A stretch of DNA of 64,000 bases, taken from assembly GCF_000350225.1 (NCBI RefSeq), contig NW_005179039.1, positions 62,001 to 126,000 on the forward strand, read 5' to 3'. The notes beneath the pieces were generated by a model. It did not search any database and was not told the origin of the DNA. It saw nothing but the letters and a program-made list of their open reading frames with translations. Position numbers and translations under genes: made by a program. Positions 50,957-61,396 of the stretch are shown one piece after another. Source of the DNA: Chondrus crispus. Lineage: Eukaryota; Rhodophyta; Florideophyceae; Gigartinales; Gigartinaceae. The stretch's first letter is position 1; the number at the start of each line of letters is the position of its first letter.

Positions 50957-52543
50957 ATGGATAACGGAATTGACGAGGCAGCTATAGAGACCACCACCAA
51001 GGACCTTAAAACGTATACACCACCATCTCCAGTTCACAATGATATTATATCAGTTATTACGCTACACATTACTCGCGCAAAATCTGATAATATTTTGGAC
51101 ACAGAACTGGTACAAAGATTACGTGAAGACCTCCCTGTTGAAACTCTATATTCCTTCGAAGTACTGAAGGGCACCACGTTCGTTTTCAGAATCATCCGTG
51201 ACTTCTTACGTGCAGAAGGTGTCCAGTATATCAGACATCCCGCAACTGACCGTATCTCATGGGGATTAGTAAAAATGTTATACTCAGACTCGGACGACAT
51301 CGATTTTGCTTACGAAAGGCTTGTTCAACACAAGAAAAGTAGCCGAGCATGTATGCCTACTAACAAGGAAATTGAACGTCAAGCCGGCCCATCAGTACAA
51401 GGTTATCCCCCTGTGAGACGTGACTCCGAAGCAAGAGCCGCTCACAACATGGCATTGCGATTCAAGAACCAGGATAAATTCACCGGAAAACTGGGTGAGG
51501 ACCTCACGGAACACATCAATAACTACATTGATGCCGCCCAGGACTACAACCTTGACCAAACCAACAAACTTGCCTTTTTCCACAACATATTCGATGGAGA
51601 AGCTAAGCGATTCTATCGAGAGAAGGTGAGGGACAGGTGTGGAAATTTTGGTCAGGCATGCCAAGTTATGCAAGACGAGTACAACAGCATAACTCGGCAG
51701 AACAGAATCAGGAAGTACCTCCAGAGCCTGAGAATTCAATCTTTGATGCATGCCAAGAAGCTCAACACCGCAGAAGCTTTGGAAGAGTTACGTGAGATCA
51801 TCACACGTTTTGCTCCTCAAGGACCACGGACTCACCGTTCCGAGGAAGACAAGGTAGAATACCTTTACAAGGCTGTCGTTGGTGCCCCGTGGGCCAAGTC
51901 AGCCCTTGCGAACTCGCAGTCCACATCTAATCCTTGGGACTTCCAACATCTGTATACAGCACTCGACGCCGCCTGGCTTCAAGACCAGGAGGAGCAAGAA
52001 GGTCGAAAGAAAGATCTGAACATCGGTCAATCTTCCCTACATAAAGAGATAAAATCTTCATCCAAATATACTCCTGATCTTTACTACGAAGGTCAGAAAT
52101 ATTACGGACGACCGAAGAAACCAGGATCACGCTCATCTGCCCCATTCAGGCCCCCTCAAGACAGCACAAAAGCCGGTCAAAATGGGTTAGACCGTTATGG
52201 CAACCCCAGGCTATGCAACAATTGTCAGGACCCTAATCATTTCATCAGGGACTGCCCCAAACCTCGCAACGTGATGCGAAATATTTCATCGCAAGTCAGG
52301 AGATATCCGAAGAGAAGCCATCAAATCCTCTTCGAACTCTGTCAACAAGTGGAAGATGCGTTGTTCTCTACAGACGAAGAAGACCCTTCTGCTACCCTTA
52401 CAGGGGACAACTTCAAGCGGGAGGACTCTACCTCATCAGAGGATGAGACGCCTGAACATCCCGATAAAGGAGGACAGGTATTCCACGTTACTGGTTCTGA
52501 GAATCGGGGCATTGCATCAGTTCTTGACCCAGAGGATTTTTGA
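50957..52543 (+). CDS. Gag of Copia-2
   Basis: 528 residues from ATG 50957 (MDNGIDEAAIE). The N-terminal region is helical. A conserved central block follows (FKNQDKFTGKLGEDLTEHIN, FDGEAKRFYREKVRDR, DEYNSITRQNRIRKYL), shared with Copia-1. The CCHC knuckle C-N-N-C-x4-H-x4-C begins near residue 419. The tail is acidic (STDEEDPSATL, SSEDETPEHPD) and ends EDF just before TGA 52541. Gag assembles the cytoplasmic particle and binds genomic RNA through the knuckle. Intact. Pol begins in the -1 frame at this stop. Confidence 0.9.
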   Translation: MDNGIDEAAIETTTKDLKTYTPPSPVHNDIISVITLHITRAKSDNILDTELVQRLREDLPVETLYSFEVLKGTTFVFRIIRDFLRAEGVQYIRHPATDRISWGLVKMLYSDSDDIDFAYERLVQHKKSSRACMPTNKEIERQAGPSVQGYPPVRRDSEARAAHNMALRFKNQDKFTGKLGEDLTEHINNYIDAAQDYNLDQTNKLAFFHNIFDGEAKRFYREKVRDRCGNFGQACQVMQDEYNSITRQNRIRKYLQSLRIQSLMHAKKLNTAEALEELREIITRFAPQGPRTHRSEEDKVEYLYKAVVGAPWAKSALANSQSTSNPWDFQHLYTALDAAWLQDQEEQEGRKKDLNIGQSSLHKEIKSSSKYTPDLYYEGQKYYGRPKKPGSRSSAPFRPPQDSTKAGQNGLDRYGNPRLCNNCQDPNHFIRDCPKPRNVMRNISSQVRRYPKRSHQILFELCQQVEDALFSTDEEDPSATLTGDNFKREDSTSSEDETPEHPDKGGQVFHVTGSENRGIASVLDPEDF

Positions 52544-55500
52544 GGAGAGGCAGTCTACTTTACCGTCGTAGTTTGAAGTCCAAAGAAAATAAATCACGCT
52601 ACGAGACTGTCCTCAAGAAAAAACGGTCCCGGTACAAAATCTCGCGTAGGTCAAGGACAGCCCATGACATACGAAGAAACCGGCGTCTCAGAAAATCCTC
52701 CAACGATGCAATGACCAATTCTGTGTTAAACTCTCGCCGAGGTCTTTCACAGATGAGAATCAATTTGGATGAACGCAGGAAAGACTGGCAGGGAGCTTGC
52801 ATCGACACTGGAGCACAACGCACTGTAATCGGACAACTGCAAGCCAAAGCATACTGCAGATTTGTTGGGAGCAAGTTCAAACTAAAAGCGAACTTCAACC
52901 AGTACAGATTCGGTGTTGATGTGCAGAAGTCAATCGGATCAATCTCAATTCGATTACCGTTTCTCAAGAACGGATTTGTGCCAATTGAGGTTGACGTAGT
53001 TAGAGCGAATGTATCTTTTCTTTTGGGATTGGATTTGCTCGATAAACTTCAACTATACCTGGATACGACAAGAAATGTACTAATCAGTTCTCCGGGAAAC
53101 ATTTCTGTCCCAGTCGTAAGGAAGTTTGGACATGTCTACCTGGAATGGAAACGGGAAGATGCAGTACTATTTTCAAGAAGTGAACTGGTCAAACTTCATA
53201 GAGGTTTTCGACACCCAACGGATACGAAACTTCTGAATCTCATCAGAAAAGCTCGACCGCACGAGGCCACCGAGGCCACCACAAAAGTCTTGAAAGAGAT
53301 CTCTAAGTCATGCAATACCTGTCAAAGGCTTGGATCACAACCAATTAGGTTCAAGACCACGTTACCCACACTGCAAGACGTTAAGTTCGGTGAAGAAATA
53401 TCAATGGATCTGATGTTCATCGAGGGAAAAGCAATTCTGCATATTGTCGACACTGCAACTCGTTTCAGCTCGGCCATATTTTTAGACTCTCAGGGTCAGA
53501 ATTACGGACAATCAGTCAACGGAATATGGCTTGCTTTCCTTGAAGCGTGGTGCACTCTCTATACAGGATTCCCTAACCGCGTCAGAACTGATGCGGGATC
53601 CGTTTTCACTTCGCCTAGGTGGAAGGAAATGGCCGAAAGCGTTGGGATAGAACTTCGAATTTCAGGAGTCGAAGCTCACAACTCATTAGACATTGGGGAA
53701 AGACTACACGCACCCCTCCGAAGAATTTATCGAAGGATAATATTCGACTTTCCTCAAATTGACCGCAACATTGCATTGAAACTGTCAATCAAAGCCATGA
53801 ACGATACCAACGAAGATAACGGACTGGTTCCCTCACTAGTTGTATTCGGGATAATACCAAGATTACCAATCATTAGCTCAGAAATACCCGCTCAGAAAGA
53901 AAGGATGCTTGCACTTTCAAAGGCACAAATGGAAATGAATGCTGTAGTGGCAGAGAGACGCATTCTTGCTGCCCTTACTAGAAGAATCCCAACCGCAACC
54001 GATTTCGTATTTGAATTAGGTCAAGAAGTACTTGTGTATCAAGAAAGAAGTAAAGAATGGATTGGACCTGCTATCATCACAGGTATAAGAGACAAAATAG
54101 TCGATGTTAAGAGCAACGACGGGCAATGGCATAAGACCATGAACATGCAACAAGTTAAGCCTTATGTTCGAGAAGACTCTGAACCAACAGACATGCTCTC
54201 ACGGGACGAGTTCCTTTCTACAATGTTGAAGCCGTTTAAATCAGTAAACAGACCAAAGCCCTCTAATTTTGATGTAGAACTCACTGAAGTGATCAAACCT
54301 GGTGACCCTAGATCGACCGATGAAAGATTTAGAGCCGCAAAGAAGAAGGAGCTGAGAGGTTTGATTGAAAAAGGAACTTGGAAGCTTGTCTGCAAGTCAG
54401 AAGTACCTAAGAACGCAAATATTCTCGGTGGTAGATTTGTACTAGTAATAAAAGATGAAGGTACTAAAGACGAAGTATGGAAAGCCCGTTTTGTAGTTCA
54501 AGGGTACAGGGATAAGCTAAAAACGTCTTTTGTACATGATACTGCCACACCAAGGCAACACTCCACACGAATTTTGATCGGATTGGCAGCAATATGCGGG
54601 TTCCGACTGTTTTCAACAGATGTAACTCAAGCATACCTTCAAAGCGCAGAAAAACTTATGAGGGTGTATACATCAAACCGACTGGAGAATTTGAACTGAA
54701 CCAGGGCAATTTGCTGAAGTTGTTAAAACCTTTGTACGGTCTTGCCGATAGTGCTGATTACTGGGGCCGTACCATCAGCAATCATATAAAAGAGGACTTG
54801 AACATGACCGGAACAACCGGTGATGGAGCATTTTTCTTTAAATGCATACGGGACAAGCTTGATGGCATGTGCATTACCTACGTGGACGATGCCCTCCAAG
54901 CAGGTACCAAGGAGTATTCAGATCTCGCTCACAAGACAGAAGAGAAGTTCAAGTGTAAGGGAAGAGCTTACGATAAGTTTAGTTTCGTCGGAGTACAAGT
55001 TGAGAAAAAGGATTCTGAATACATGATCCACCAAACGTCGTACATCCGAAAGATAGAGAGGCTGCCGAACACAGCCACGTACAAGTCTTATCGATCATTA
55101 AGAGCCAAATTAGCCTGGATTACCTACACTAGACCAGACATTAGTTTCTCTATTGCTCAAGCCGCCCAGGTTACCGAATCACAGTATGCTACGGATCCAA
55201 AAATTCAAATCCGATACATTAACCGCACCATTAGACGACTCAAGAAAGAGCCATACCTACCACTGAGGTATCCCAAACTTGACGATAACAAGTTACACAT
55301 AAGAGTATATGCAGATGCTTCGTATGCAAACAACTCTGACTGCTCTTCGCAGCTTGGATACATCATATTTCTATGTGATAGCAGCAACCTTTGCCAACCA
55401 CTCTATTGGTCGTCTCATAAGGCTAAACGAGTGTCAAGATCAGTTTTAGGAAGCGAAACTATGGCCTTTGCTGACTCCTTTGATACGGCCTTCATGCTCA

Positions 55501-55964
55501 GACATGACATACAGAAGATGATGAACATAAAGATACCGATCCTAATGTTTACGGATAGTCTCTCATTATTTGATGTTATCACAAAGGCATCTACAACGGT
55601 TGAGAAAAGACTAATGATTGACCTCGAGGTAGTCAAAAAGGCGTACCAACAAAATGAAATGGAACAGATCGGATTCATTCGATCTGAACACAATCTGGCT
55701 GACTGCTTGACAAAGGCTAATGGAAACGATTCACTAATCAACACTTTAAAAAGCGCACGAATCGTGCACCCCGTGGATCAATGGATTGACAGAAGCCACA
55801 ATGAGGATACGTCACGTCAGAAGTACAGGGAATGTGGGAAATTATGGTATGACGGTGACGTATACAGGACGAATAAAATGCACCTCAACGCAATTAATGT
55901 AATGCACAACAACGGGAGCATTTTAATAATCTCAGATGCCAACATGCAGTGCATCCTCTCCTAA
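52540..55964 (+). pseudogene. Pol of Copia-2, one frameshift in RT
   Basis: Frame 52540-54699 begins without ATG at the gag stop, in the -1 frame. It contains a basic linker, protease (ACIDTGAQRTVIG, about residue 89), integrase zinc finger (H-R-G-F-R-H to C-N-T-C-Q), integrase core (SMDLMFIE, RTDAGSVFTSPRW, GERLHAPLRR) and the start of RT (GRFVLVIKDEG to STDVTQAYL). Frame 54594-55964 continues RT (KPLYGLAD, TYVDDALQAG at 54879) and RNase H (VYADASYANN, SVLGSETMAF, LTKA). The switch is at an A5 run (54650-54654), a one-base change or assembly error. The last residues read into the LTR. Confidence 0.85.
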
Positions 55965-56177
55965 AACTGCTTCGATAGTGCAAAACATTACGTGAGGAGA
56001 GGACAAAGCACCTGGCTGGAGTAGTATAAATAAGGGAAGGGTCGAGGCAGACTAGCTGCACAAGACAAGCGAAAAACAAAAACGAAGCCACGACAATAAA
56101 AAGCGCGATTCCCCTCATTCGCCCGGTCCTGCCGGTTAACCTTTATTGTTCCCCCTTTTCTTTTATTTTTTGCGACA
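55833..56177 (+). repeat. 3' LTR of Copia-2
   Basis: Identical by eye to 49221-49565. It is preceded by a weak purine tract (AGAAGTACAGGGAA) and followed by the GTACA target duplication. Confidence 0.92.
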
Positions 56178-56749
56178 GTACAGCTGCCTGCATTTCGCGC
56201 ATACTGTAGTGCGTAGAAAATCCGCACCTCCCTCACCGTTGCTTTCTACGGTGCGCTTTGTTAATGCAAGCGCCCTGATCTATTCCTTTGCGCTCGGCAG
56301 TTCTGCACCATCATCCACACTCTCATCACTGCCAATAGCGCTGGATACATGTTTAACGGTTGTTTTTGGCACATTTTGGGACCAACGGCGACAATTTCGG
56401 GTTCCGCTTAAAGGGCTGTGGAACGAATGTATTTCTAGTTAAATTCGCGCTTCTCGTAGCTTGGGAGAAGCGAATTCGTTCCGTTTATCGGGGTGTCCTC
56501 CTATCGCATGTTCCAGTTATCGAAAGATGAATGTATATCCCTATGCTCAAAAAGTGATGTCGCATATTTTAGGTTTAGCACAAAATGAAGCCTAACTCGG
56601 CTCCTTGTGGACCGACTTATTTGTTCTCAAGCGCAATAAACTCTCCCGCCACAGACCGTGCAGTGTATGTGCTTTTCATTGACAACGGTCCAGTAGTTCA
56701 AGAGATACTCTTCAGCCGGAGCGTGTGTAACAGATACACACGTGGTGAG

Positions 56750-57000
56750 TGACGAGTCATCACTTTTTCTCCGCAAAACATCACTCAACTTCACTCAACG
56801 TCACTTTTTCACCACATTTGAGTGACGTCACCCAAGGCCAGAGTGAATCAAGCCGCGTGATCATCACTCAACTTTACTCAACATCATTTTTTCACTACAT
56901 TTGAGTGACGTCACTCAAGGCTAGAGTGAATCACGCAGCGTGATCATCACTTGACATCACTCAACAGCACCAGTTCACTACAGTATACACTCTGCGTGAT
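56750..57000. repeat. Tandem repeat rich in TCACTCAA and TTGAGTGACGTCAC
   Basis: Two copies of about 84 bp (starting near 56780 and 56863) plus a partial third share CATCACTCAACTT, CACATTTGAGTGACGTCAC and GCGTGATCATCACT. Each unit contains the palindrome-like GAGTGACGTCACTC. It may be a transposon subterminal array like that at 32755-33805. Confidence 0.7.
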
Positions 57001-57368
57001 GCTCTCTGGCCTGTAGTTACATCACTCATATCTTCACCCTGTACGGTCTCTTTTAATTTTGTGTTCCACAGCGCTTTGATGAGCTCCTTGTACAGCTTTT
57101 CTGTTCCTCGCCATCTCGCTCCGATCTCTCCACGGCACCAACTGCGCTCTTCACTTGTTTCGTGAATCGCATCCCCCCGCTGTGGTTTGCTATCCCATTT
57201 TCGACTTGTTCCTTTTCGACAAGCCCTTTCCGCTTTCCACCTCTGGATGACCCCACTTTCCAGAATTCGCGGGCTCCCGAACGTACCCATCAAGCCATTC
57301 CATAGCAGCCGTACAGTCATCCCTGCTGGAATATCCCGTATCTCCCAGCGCTTGACCATCTCTTCCAC
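56961..57368 (-). CDS. Unidentified ORF beside the TCACTCAA repeat
   Basis: 135 codons, basic and Trp-rich (MEEMVKRWEIRDIPAG, VRLLWNGLMGTFG, KLYKELIKALWNTKLK). It ends close to the repeat array and starts about 4 bp before the Gypsy-B LTR, which may have inserted into its 5' part. No family recognised; possibly a truncated transposon protein. Confidence 0.3.
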   Translation of the reverse strand: MEEMVKRWEIRDIPAGMTVRLLWNGLMGTFGSPRILESGVIQRWKAERACRKGTSRKWDSKPQRGDAIHETSEERSWCRGEIGARWRGTEKLYKELIKALWNTKLKETVQGEDMSDVTTGQRASRRVYTVVNWCC

Positions 57369-57371
57369 TAG

Positions 57372-58035
57372 TGTAGTATAACGACGGACGCGCGCGCGGG
57401 GAGATTATTATCCGTGCGGCCGTGCACTGTGTACACGTGGGCGGGTGTGCCCACGTGTAGGGAGCGCGCTCGTGCCGAGTGGTCGTAATCTGGTACGTGT
57501 ACAGTAGTGCACGTGTCGGCCAAGCGGTAGTTTGCTAGTATTACGCGTGTACGCTAGCACACGTGGCATCCGTGCGGTAGTCTGTAAGCAGCGCGTCTGT
57601 ACAGTAGTACACACGTGTACCTGCAGCGTCCGCGCGGTAATTAGGAATTGAGGCGCTAGTTTTTAATGGCGTACAGTACCTGGTACGCACTAGGCGGCAG
57701 GTACTGTATACTGGGACAGGTGTCCGAGGTGTCCCTCTGAGGGGTTAGGACCTGACACTCGTCCACACCAGTAAACTAGGGCAAGCTCTCCCCCGTCCCT
57801 TTCGCGCCTATATACGTCCGTTTCGGTTGTCTATCGCGCGCGCTGGCTTCTAACCCGTTTCCGGTCGCTCCCGTTCACGCACCACCGGGCGACTGCGCGT
57901 GACCGGCCAGTGAGCCACTCCCTTTTCGCGAGCTCGTCCGATCGGTTCAATTAGCGCGTGGCGTCCACGCCGCGTGCTCCCTCGCTATAGCCTCCGCCTC
58001 CCACCCAACCCAGGGCGGAGAAGAGTTATCCCACA
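57372..58035 (+). repeat. 5' LTR of Gypsy-B
   Basis: It starts TGTAGTATAACGACGG and ends AGAGTTATCCCACA. The ends are inverted (TGTRGKATAAC) in the same style as the Gypsy-A LTR. It contains about three copies of a roughly 52-bp unit (57490-57650) with GTACAGTAGTRCACGTGT and GCGGTA words, and a CTATATACG box at about 57809. No second LTR is in the window, so boundaries rest on termini and PBS. Confidence 0.6.
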
Positions 58036-58038
58036 TTT

Positions 58039-58055
58039 TGGTACTCTTCTGGAGG
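58039..58055 (+). other. Probable primer-binding site of Gypsy-B
   Basis: TGGTACTCTTCTGGAGG begins three bases after the LTR end, complementary to a tRNA 3' end ending in GAGTACCA. It is different from the Gypsy-A site. Confidence 0.45.
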
Positions 58056-58125
58056 GGATAACTCTAGAGGTTGAGCCGCACGCGTAGTCGCTCGATCGCG
58101 TGCAGAACCGTACGGACGGAAAAGG

Positions 58126-60652
58126 TTGAGAAATCACCGCGTCGATCGCGAAGCGTATTCGGCGATAAACCGACCGGAAGAAGGGGGAGACTCCGCCTCC
58201 GGGCGTCTGAGCACCCGCAGTGGCAGTGGCGCACCGCGCCCTCGGGTGGAAAACCCGGAAGCCCTGCTGCGACCGCCACCGCGACCGGGCCGCACGCGAG
58301 CGTCCGCATCGGATGTTACGCCGGCCGTGTCGGCAGGCACTGAGAATCGCGTCCAATGGATGGTCGACGCGATTCAGCCACGCATCTAGGCCTGGGTCGA
58401 GGAGTTCCTCGCTACGGAACTCCCCCAGGTAGCGCGCGTATGCCTCGACCGAACGGTGCCCGCGCTCGTGGACGGGCACGTACGCAGCGCGATACCACCG
58501 CTTTTGGACGAACTTCTACCCGCTCAAGTCCAATGCGAGGTGGTGACCGCGCTCATCACTGTGGATGAAGAATCCCCTTCCGGCACGGCTCTAAAGGGAG
58601 CGATCAGCTCCGCCGTGGCCAATCGTCTGGCCACGACCTTCGCCGGAGCAGGAGTCGACGCACGCGAGCAGCGCGACTCAACCGCTCCGGATTCTACGCT
58701 AACGCACGCTGAACCGATCGGCGCCGCACCCAGGATCGGTACAATGGCCCCTCACCCGGAGGGTAAGACCATTTACCTCCCACCAATTTTATGGTGCTAC
58801 AGGAGGGCCCACAGAAAATGGCCCTCCTGTACTCGCCGATACGGCTGGCCCCCGCGGGACAGAAAACCGCCTGGGGCGCTTCGCGACAGAAAAGCGACAG
58901 CCGTATCGGTCGAGCAGAAGAAGCGCACCCGGCGCTCAAGGCTACACCTCGGAGGGTACAGAAAACCCCTCCAAGGAAGAAGACACAAGACGTCGCCACA
59001 GGGCGACGCGCAAGAACCGCGACGGACGCTACGCGCGATACTGCGATGCCGGAGGGGTCGGTTACCCCTCAGATGATAACTGCGAAGGACGCTATACGCG
59101 ATACCGCGATGCCGGAGGAGGTGGATACCCCTCCGATGACGAGGACACCGAGTCGGACGGATCCCGCAGAAGCGACCGCAGAGGCCGCAATGCGCGCGAC
59201 CGACGTCGGTTCCGGCGAGAAGACTCCGATCCGGAGGGCTACAGTAGCCCCGGCGGAGAAGGAGACCGCCATCGCAGGGGCAGATACCGCCGGTCTGCCC
59301 TGAGGCAGGATCCGAAACGGTTGCCGGTGATCAGGCCGCTGAACGCCCTGCTCACCAAGGCCGTCGACTACCGCACGTATAGGCTGGAAAATCGCAGCGC
59401 GCGCTACGACGCCGGTACCGCGCGGCGAGTTAACCGTTATCGGAAGAAGTTGGACGTCCAGCTGAAAACCCACACGTTCGGTGGTCAAGATCCAATCGCG
59501 GTGCTAGGGTTTCTCGCGCGCTTCAAGATGGCCTGCGACCACAATGGGGTCAGCGAAGGCGCGGCCGTATGGTGTTTCTAGTTCTATTTGACTGGGCAGG
59601 CTCACGCCTTGCTCCAGTCCAGGCTACACGGGAACACCATGGCGGTCGATGCGGAGCAGCGCGATATGCTCAAAACCTACGCGGAAGTTGTTAACTTTTT
59701 ATTACGCACGTACGCGACTGACGAAGTTATTTCCGAAGCGGTCGGTGATGTCACCTCCTTCCGTTAGAGCTCTTATATGACGGAGGAGGTGTACAGTAAC
59801 CAGTTGTGGGACAAGGCGTTGCGCTGCGGAACCGTATTTTCGGACAGGCGCTTGAAGTCCCTTTTTGTTGAGGGACTTCTGCCAGCGACGTGCGCGCAGG
59901 TGCGGAATTATCTCGCGACGCATCCGGGCGTGTACTACCAAGCGGTGGCACGCTACGCGCAAGCGATAGGCGAGACGCACCGCTCGGCTCGAAGACAGGC
60001 GACCTCGTTCGCGTCGCCTCAATCACCGTCCGATTCGGTGAGAAGATTCACGCGCAACGCGCGGACAAGGCCCGTGCTGTCGGTCGAGTCCCTATTTGAA
60101 CTCCCGACAGCGCGCGGAACCGAAACGGAGGAGATACTGGCGGTGGCGGACCAGTCGGTGACGCAGAGCTCGCTTAGCTCGCCGCCGACTAGCTACCATC
60201 CGTCACCGGCCTCGTCCTCGGCGGGCGCACCGATGGCGCCCGCCCAACAAGGTGACGCGCGCGCATATCCGTACGGAAGGCCAGTACAGAACCAGCGGGT
60301 CCGGTTCTTCAACCAAGGATTACCTGGACCCCCGCCGTGTCGGTTCTGTCTGGACCTGACCCACCGACAGGAGAAATGTCCTGTGGTGGCGGATAGCGCG
60401 CTGCGTTCGAAGTTTTTGCAGGCCCGCGAGGCCAATTATCAAAAGCTTCGGATCCGTCAAGGTCTCCGCCCAGGTTCGCCGTTCGAGCGTCAACCGCCGA
60501 CCGCGTGGCGAAATTCGCGTGCGCAGGCCCCCACGGGCATCAACGTGGTCGAGCCGCGCGAGACCGTCCAATCGGAAGAACCCGCGCTACCGCTGACGGA
60601 CGAGGGGCCTGGGGACCTTAGGTTGACGGGGGAAGCCGGGGAGGACGCGTAG
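58126..60652 (+). pseudogene. Gag of Gypsy-B
   Basis: The N-terminal part is in frame 58126-59076 with a TAG at 58387: RVQWMVDAIQPRI, then EEFLATELPQVARVCLD, then an acidic helical stretch. The reading then moves to the frame of 59321-60652: DVQLKTHTFGGQDPIAVLGF, a stop at 59579, YLTGQAHALLQSRL, a stop near 59765, and then VYSNQLWDKALRCGTVFSDR with LFVEGLLPATCAQV. A CCHC knuckle C-R-F-C-x4-H-x4-C lies near 60345. A 60-bp tandem pair (RYARYCDAGGVGYPSDD type) lies at 59025-59150. Not translatable as one protein. Confidence 0.75.
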
Positions 60653-60814
60653 AGGCGTCGACGATCCTCCCCGTGCCAAGCCTCAGTAAACAAGGCACCC
60701 CGTCGACCGCTTCGGTACGCGCGCAATCGCAGAGCCGAACGGACGAAGCGGCAATTTGCTTCTTCAAGAAGCAAAAATTATAAGGTCACCGCAACGGTCG
60801 GACAACGACGCGCG

Positions 60815-61396
60815 ATGATGCGCGCCATCACGCCGGTTCTAGATTCGGGCGCCGGCCCGAATCTAATCCACCTACGCTGTGTGGCAGAACCGTGGCGCGC
60901 TGCCATCCAGGCCGCGCGGAGCCCGCCGCTCATCGACGCTTCGAATAGGTCGATGAAGGCCCTCGGCGAGCTCAAGCTGTACGTCCGGATTGGTGAGTTC
61001 GTCGCGCGCGTACGGTTCTTGGTCATCACCAACCTTGCGGTGGACTGTATCCTCGGAAGCACGTTCCTGGATCGCCACGTGAAGGCGATCCTGCCACTGC
61101 AGAGGAAGGTGCTGTTCAATCATGCGCCGTCCGTAGCGCTGACGGGAGTCACACCCTCGAGGCACGACCGCAAGATGGCCTCGAGGGGACCGTCGCAGCA
61201 GCTCCCGAAGGAGGAAAATTCGGCCGACCGGAAGCGCGCGCAGTTCCCGACGAACGTACCGTCACGGAAAATTCGCGTGGTCAAGGGGTTCACGATACTC
61301 CCGATGACCCAAGCGATGATACGCGTCGCAACACCGGTTGGGGGCTTTGCTTCCTGCAAAACCACCCCAAAACGGCGCATAAGAATTTACGCCTGA
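60815..61396 (+). pseudogene. Aspartic protease of Gypsy-B
   Basis: AITPVLDSGAGPNLIHLRC holds the D-S-G-A catalytic loop. Further on, VRFLVITNLAVDCILGSTFL is the second conserved strand (I-L-G). The frame ends at TGA 61394; near 61340 the sensible reading moves to another frame that continues into the RT linker. Confidence 0.75.

Larger units (their letters stand above)
49221..56177 (+). mobile_element. Copia-type LTR retrotransposon, near-complete (Copia-2)
   Basis: LTRs at 49221-49565 and 55833-56177 are both 345 bp and identical by eye. GTACA is duplicated at 49216-49220 and 56178-56182. In order: 5' LTR, intron, accessory zinc-finger ORF, ACACGTGT-rich spacer, gag, pol (protease, integrase, RT, RNase H), 3' LTR. 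The only obvious lesion is a one-base frameshift in RT. Identical LTRs indicate a recent insertion. After the 5' LTR there is no TGG; it reads GTCTAGACTTTAAGC, so priming may use an internal part of a tRNA, as in Drosophila copia. Confidence 0.92.
49033..56533. mobile_element. Small pogo-like element interrupted by Copia-2
   Basis: The left end is CAGTCATCTCTCGATAAGCG; the reverse of the right end is CATTCATCTTTCGATAACTG. TA flanks both sides (49031-49032 and 56534-56535). Without the Copia insertion and one GTACA it is about 0.54 kb. No transposase frame is left. Internal arms (GCGGAACC words) are repeated near both ends. Confidence 0.6.
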
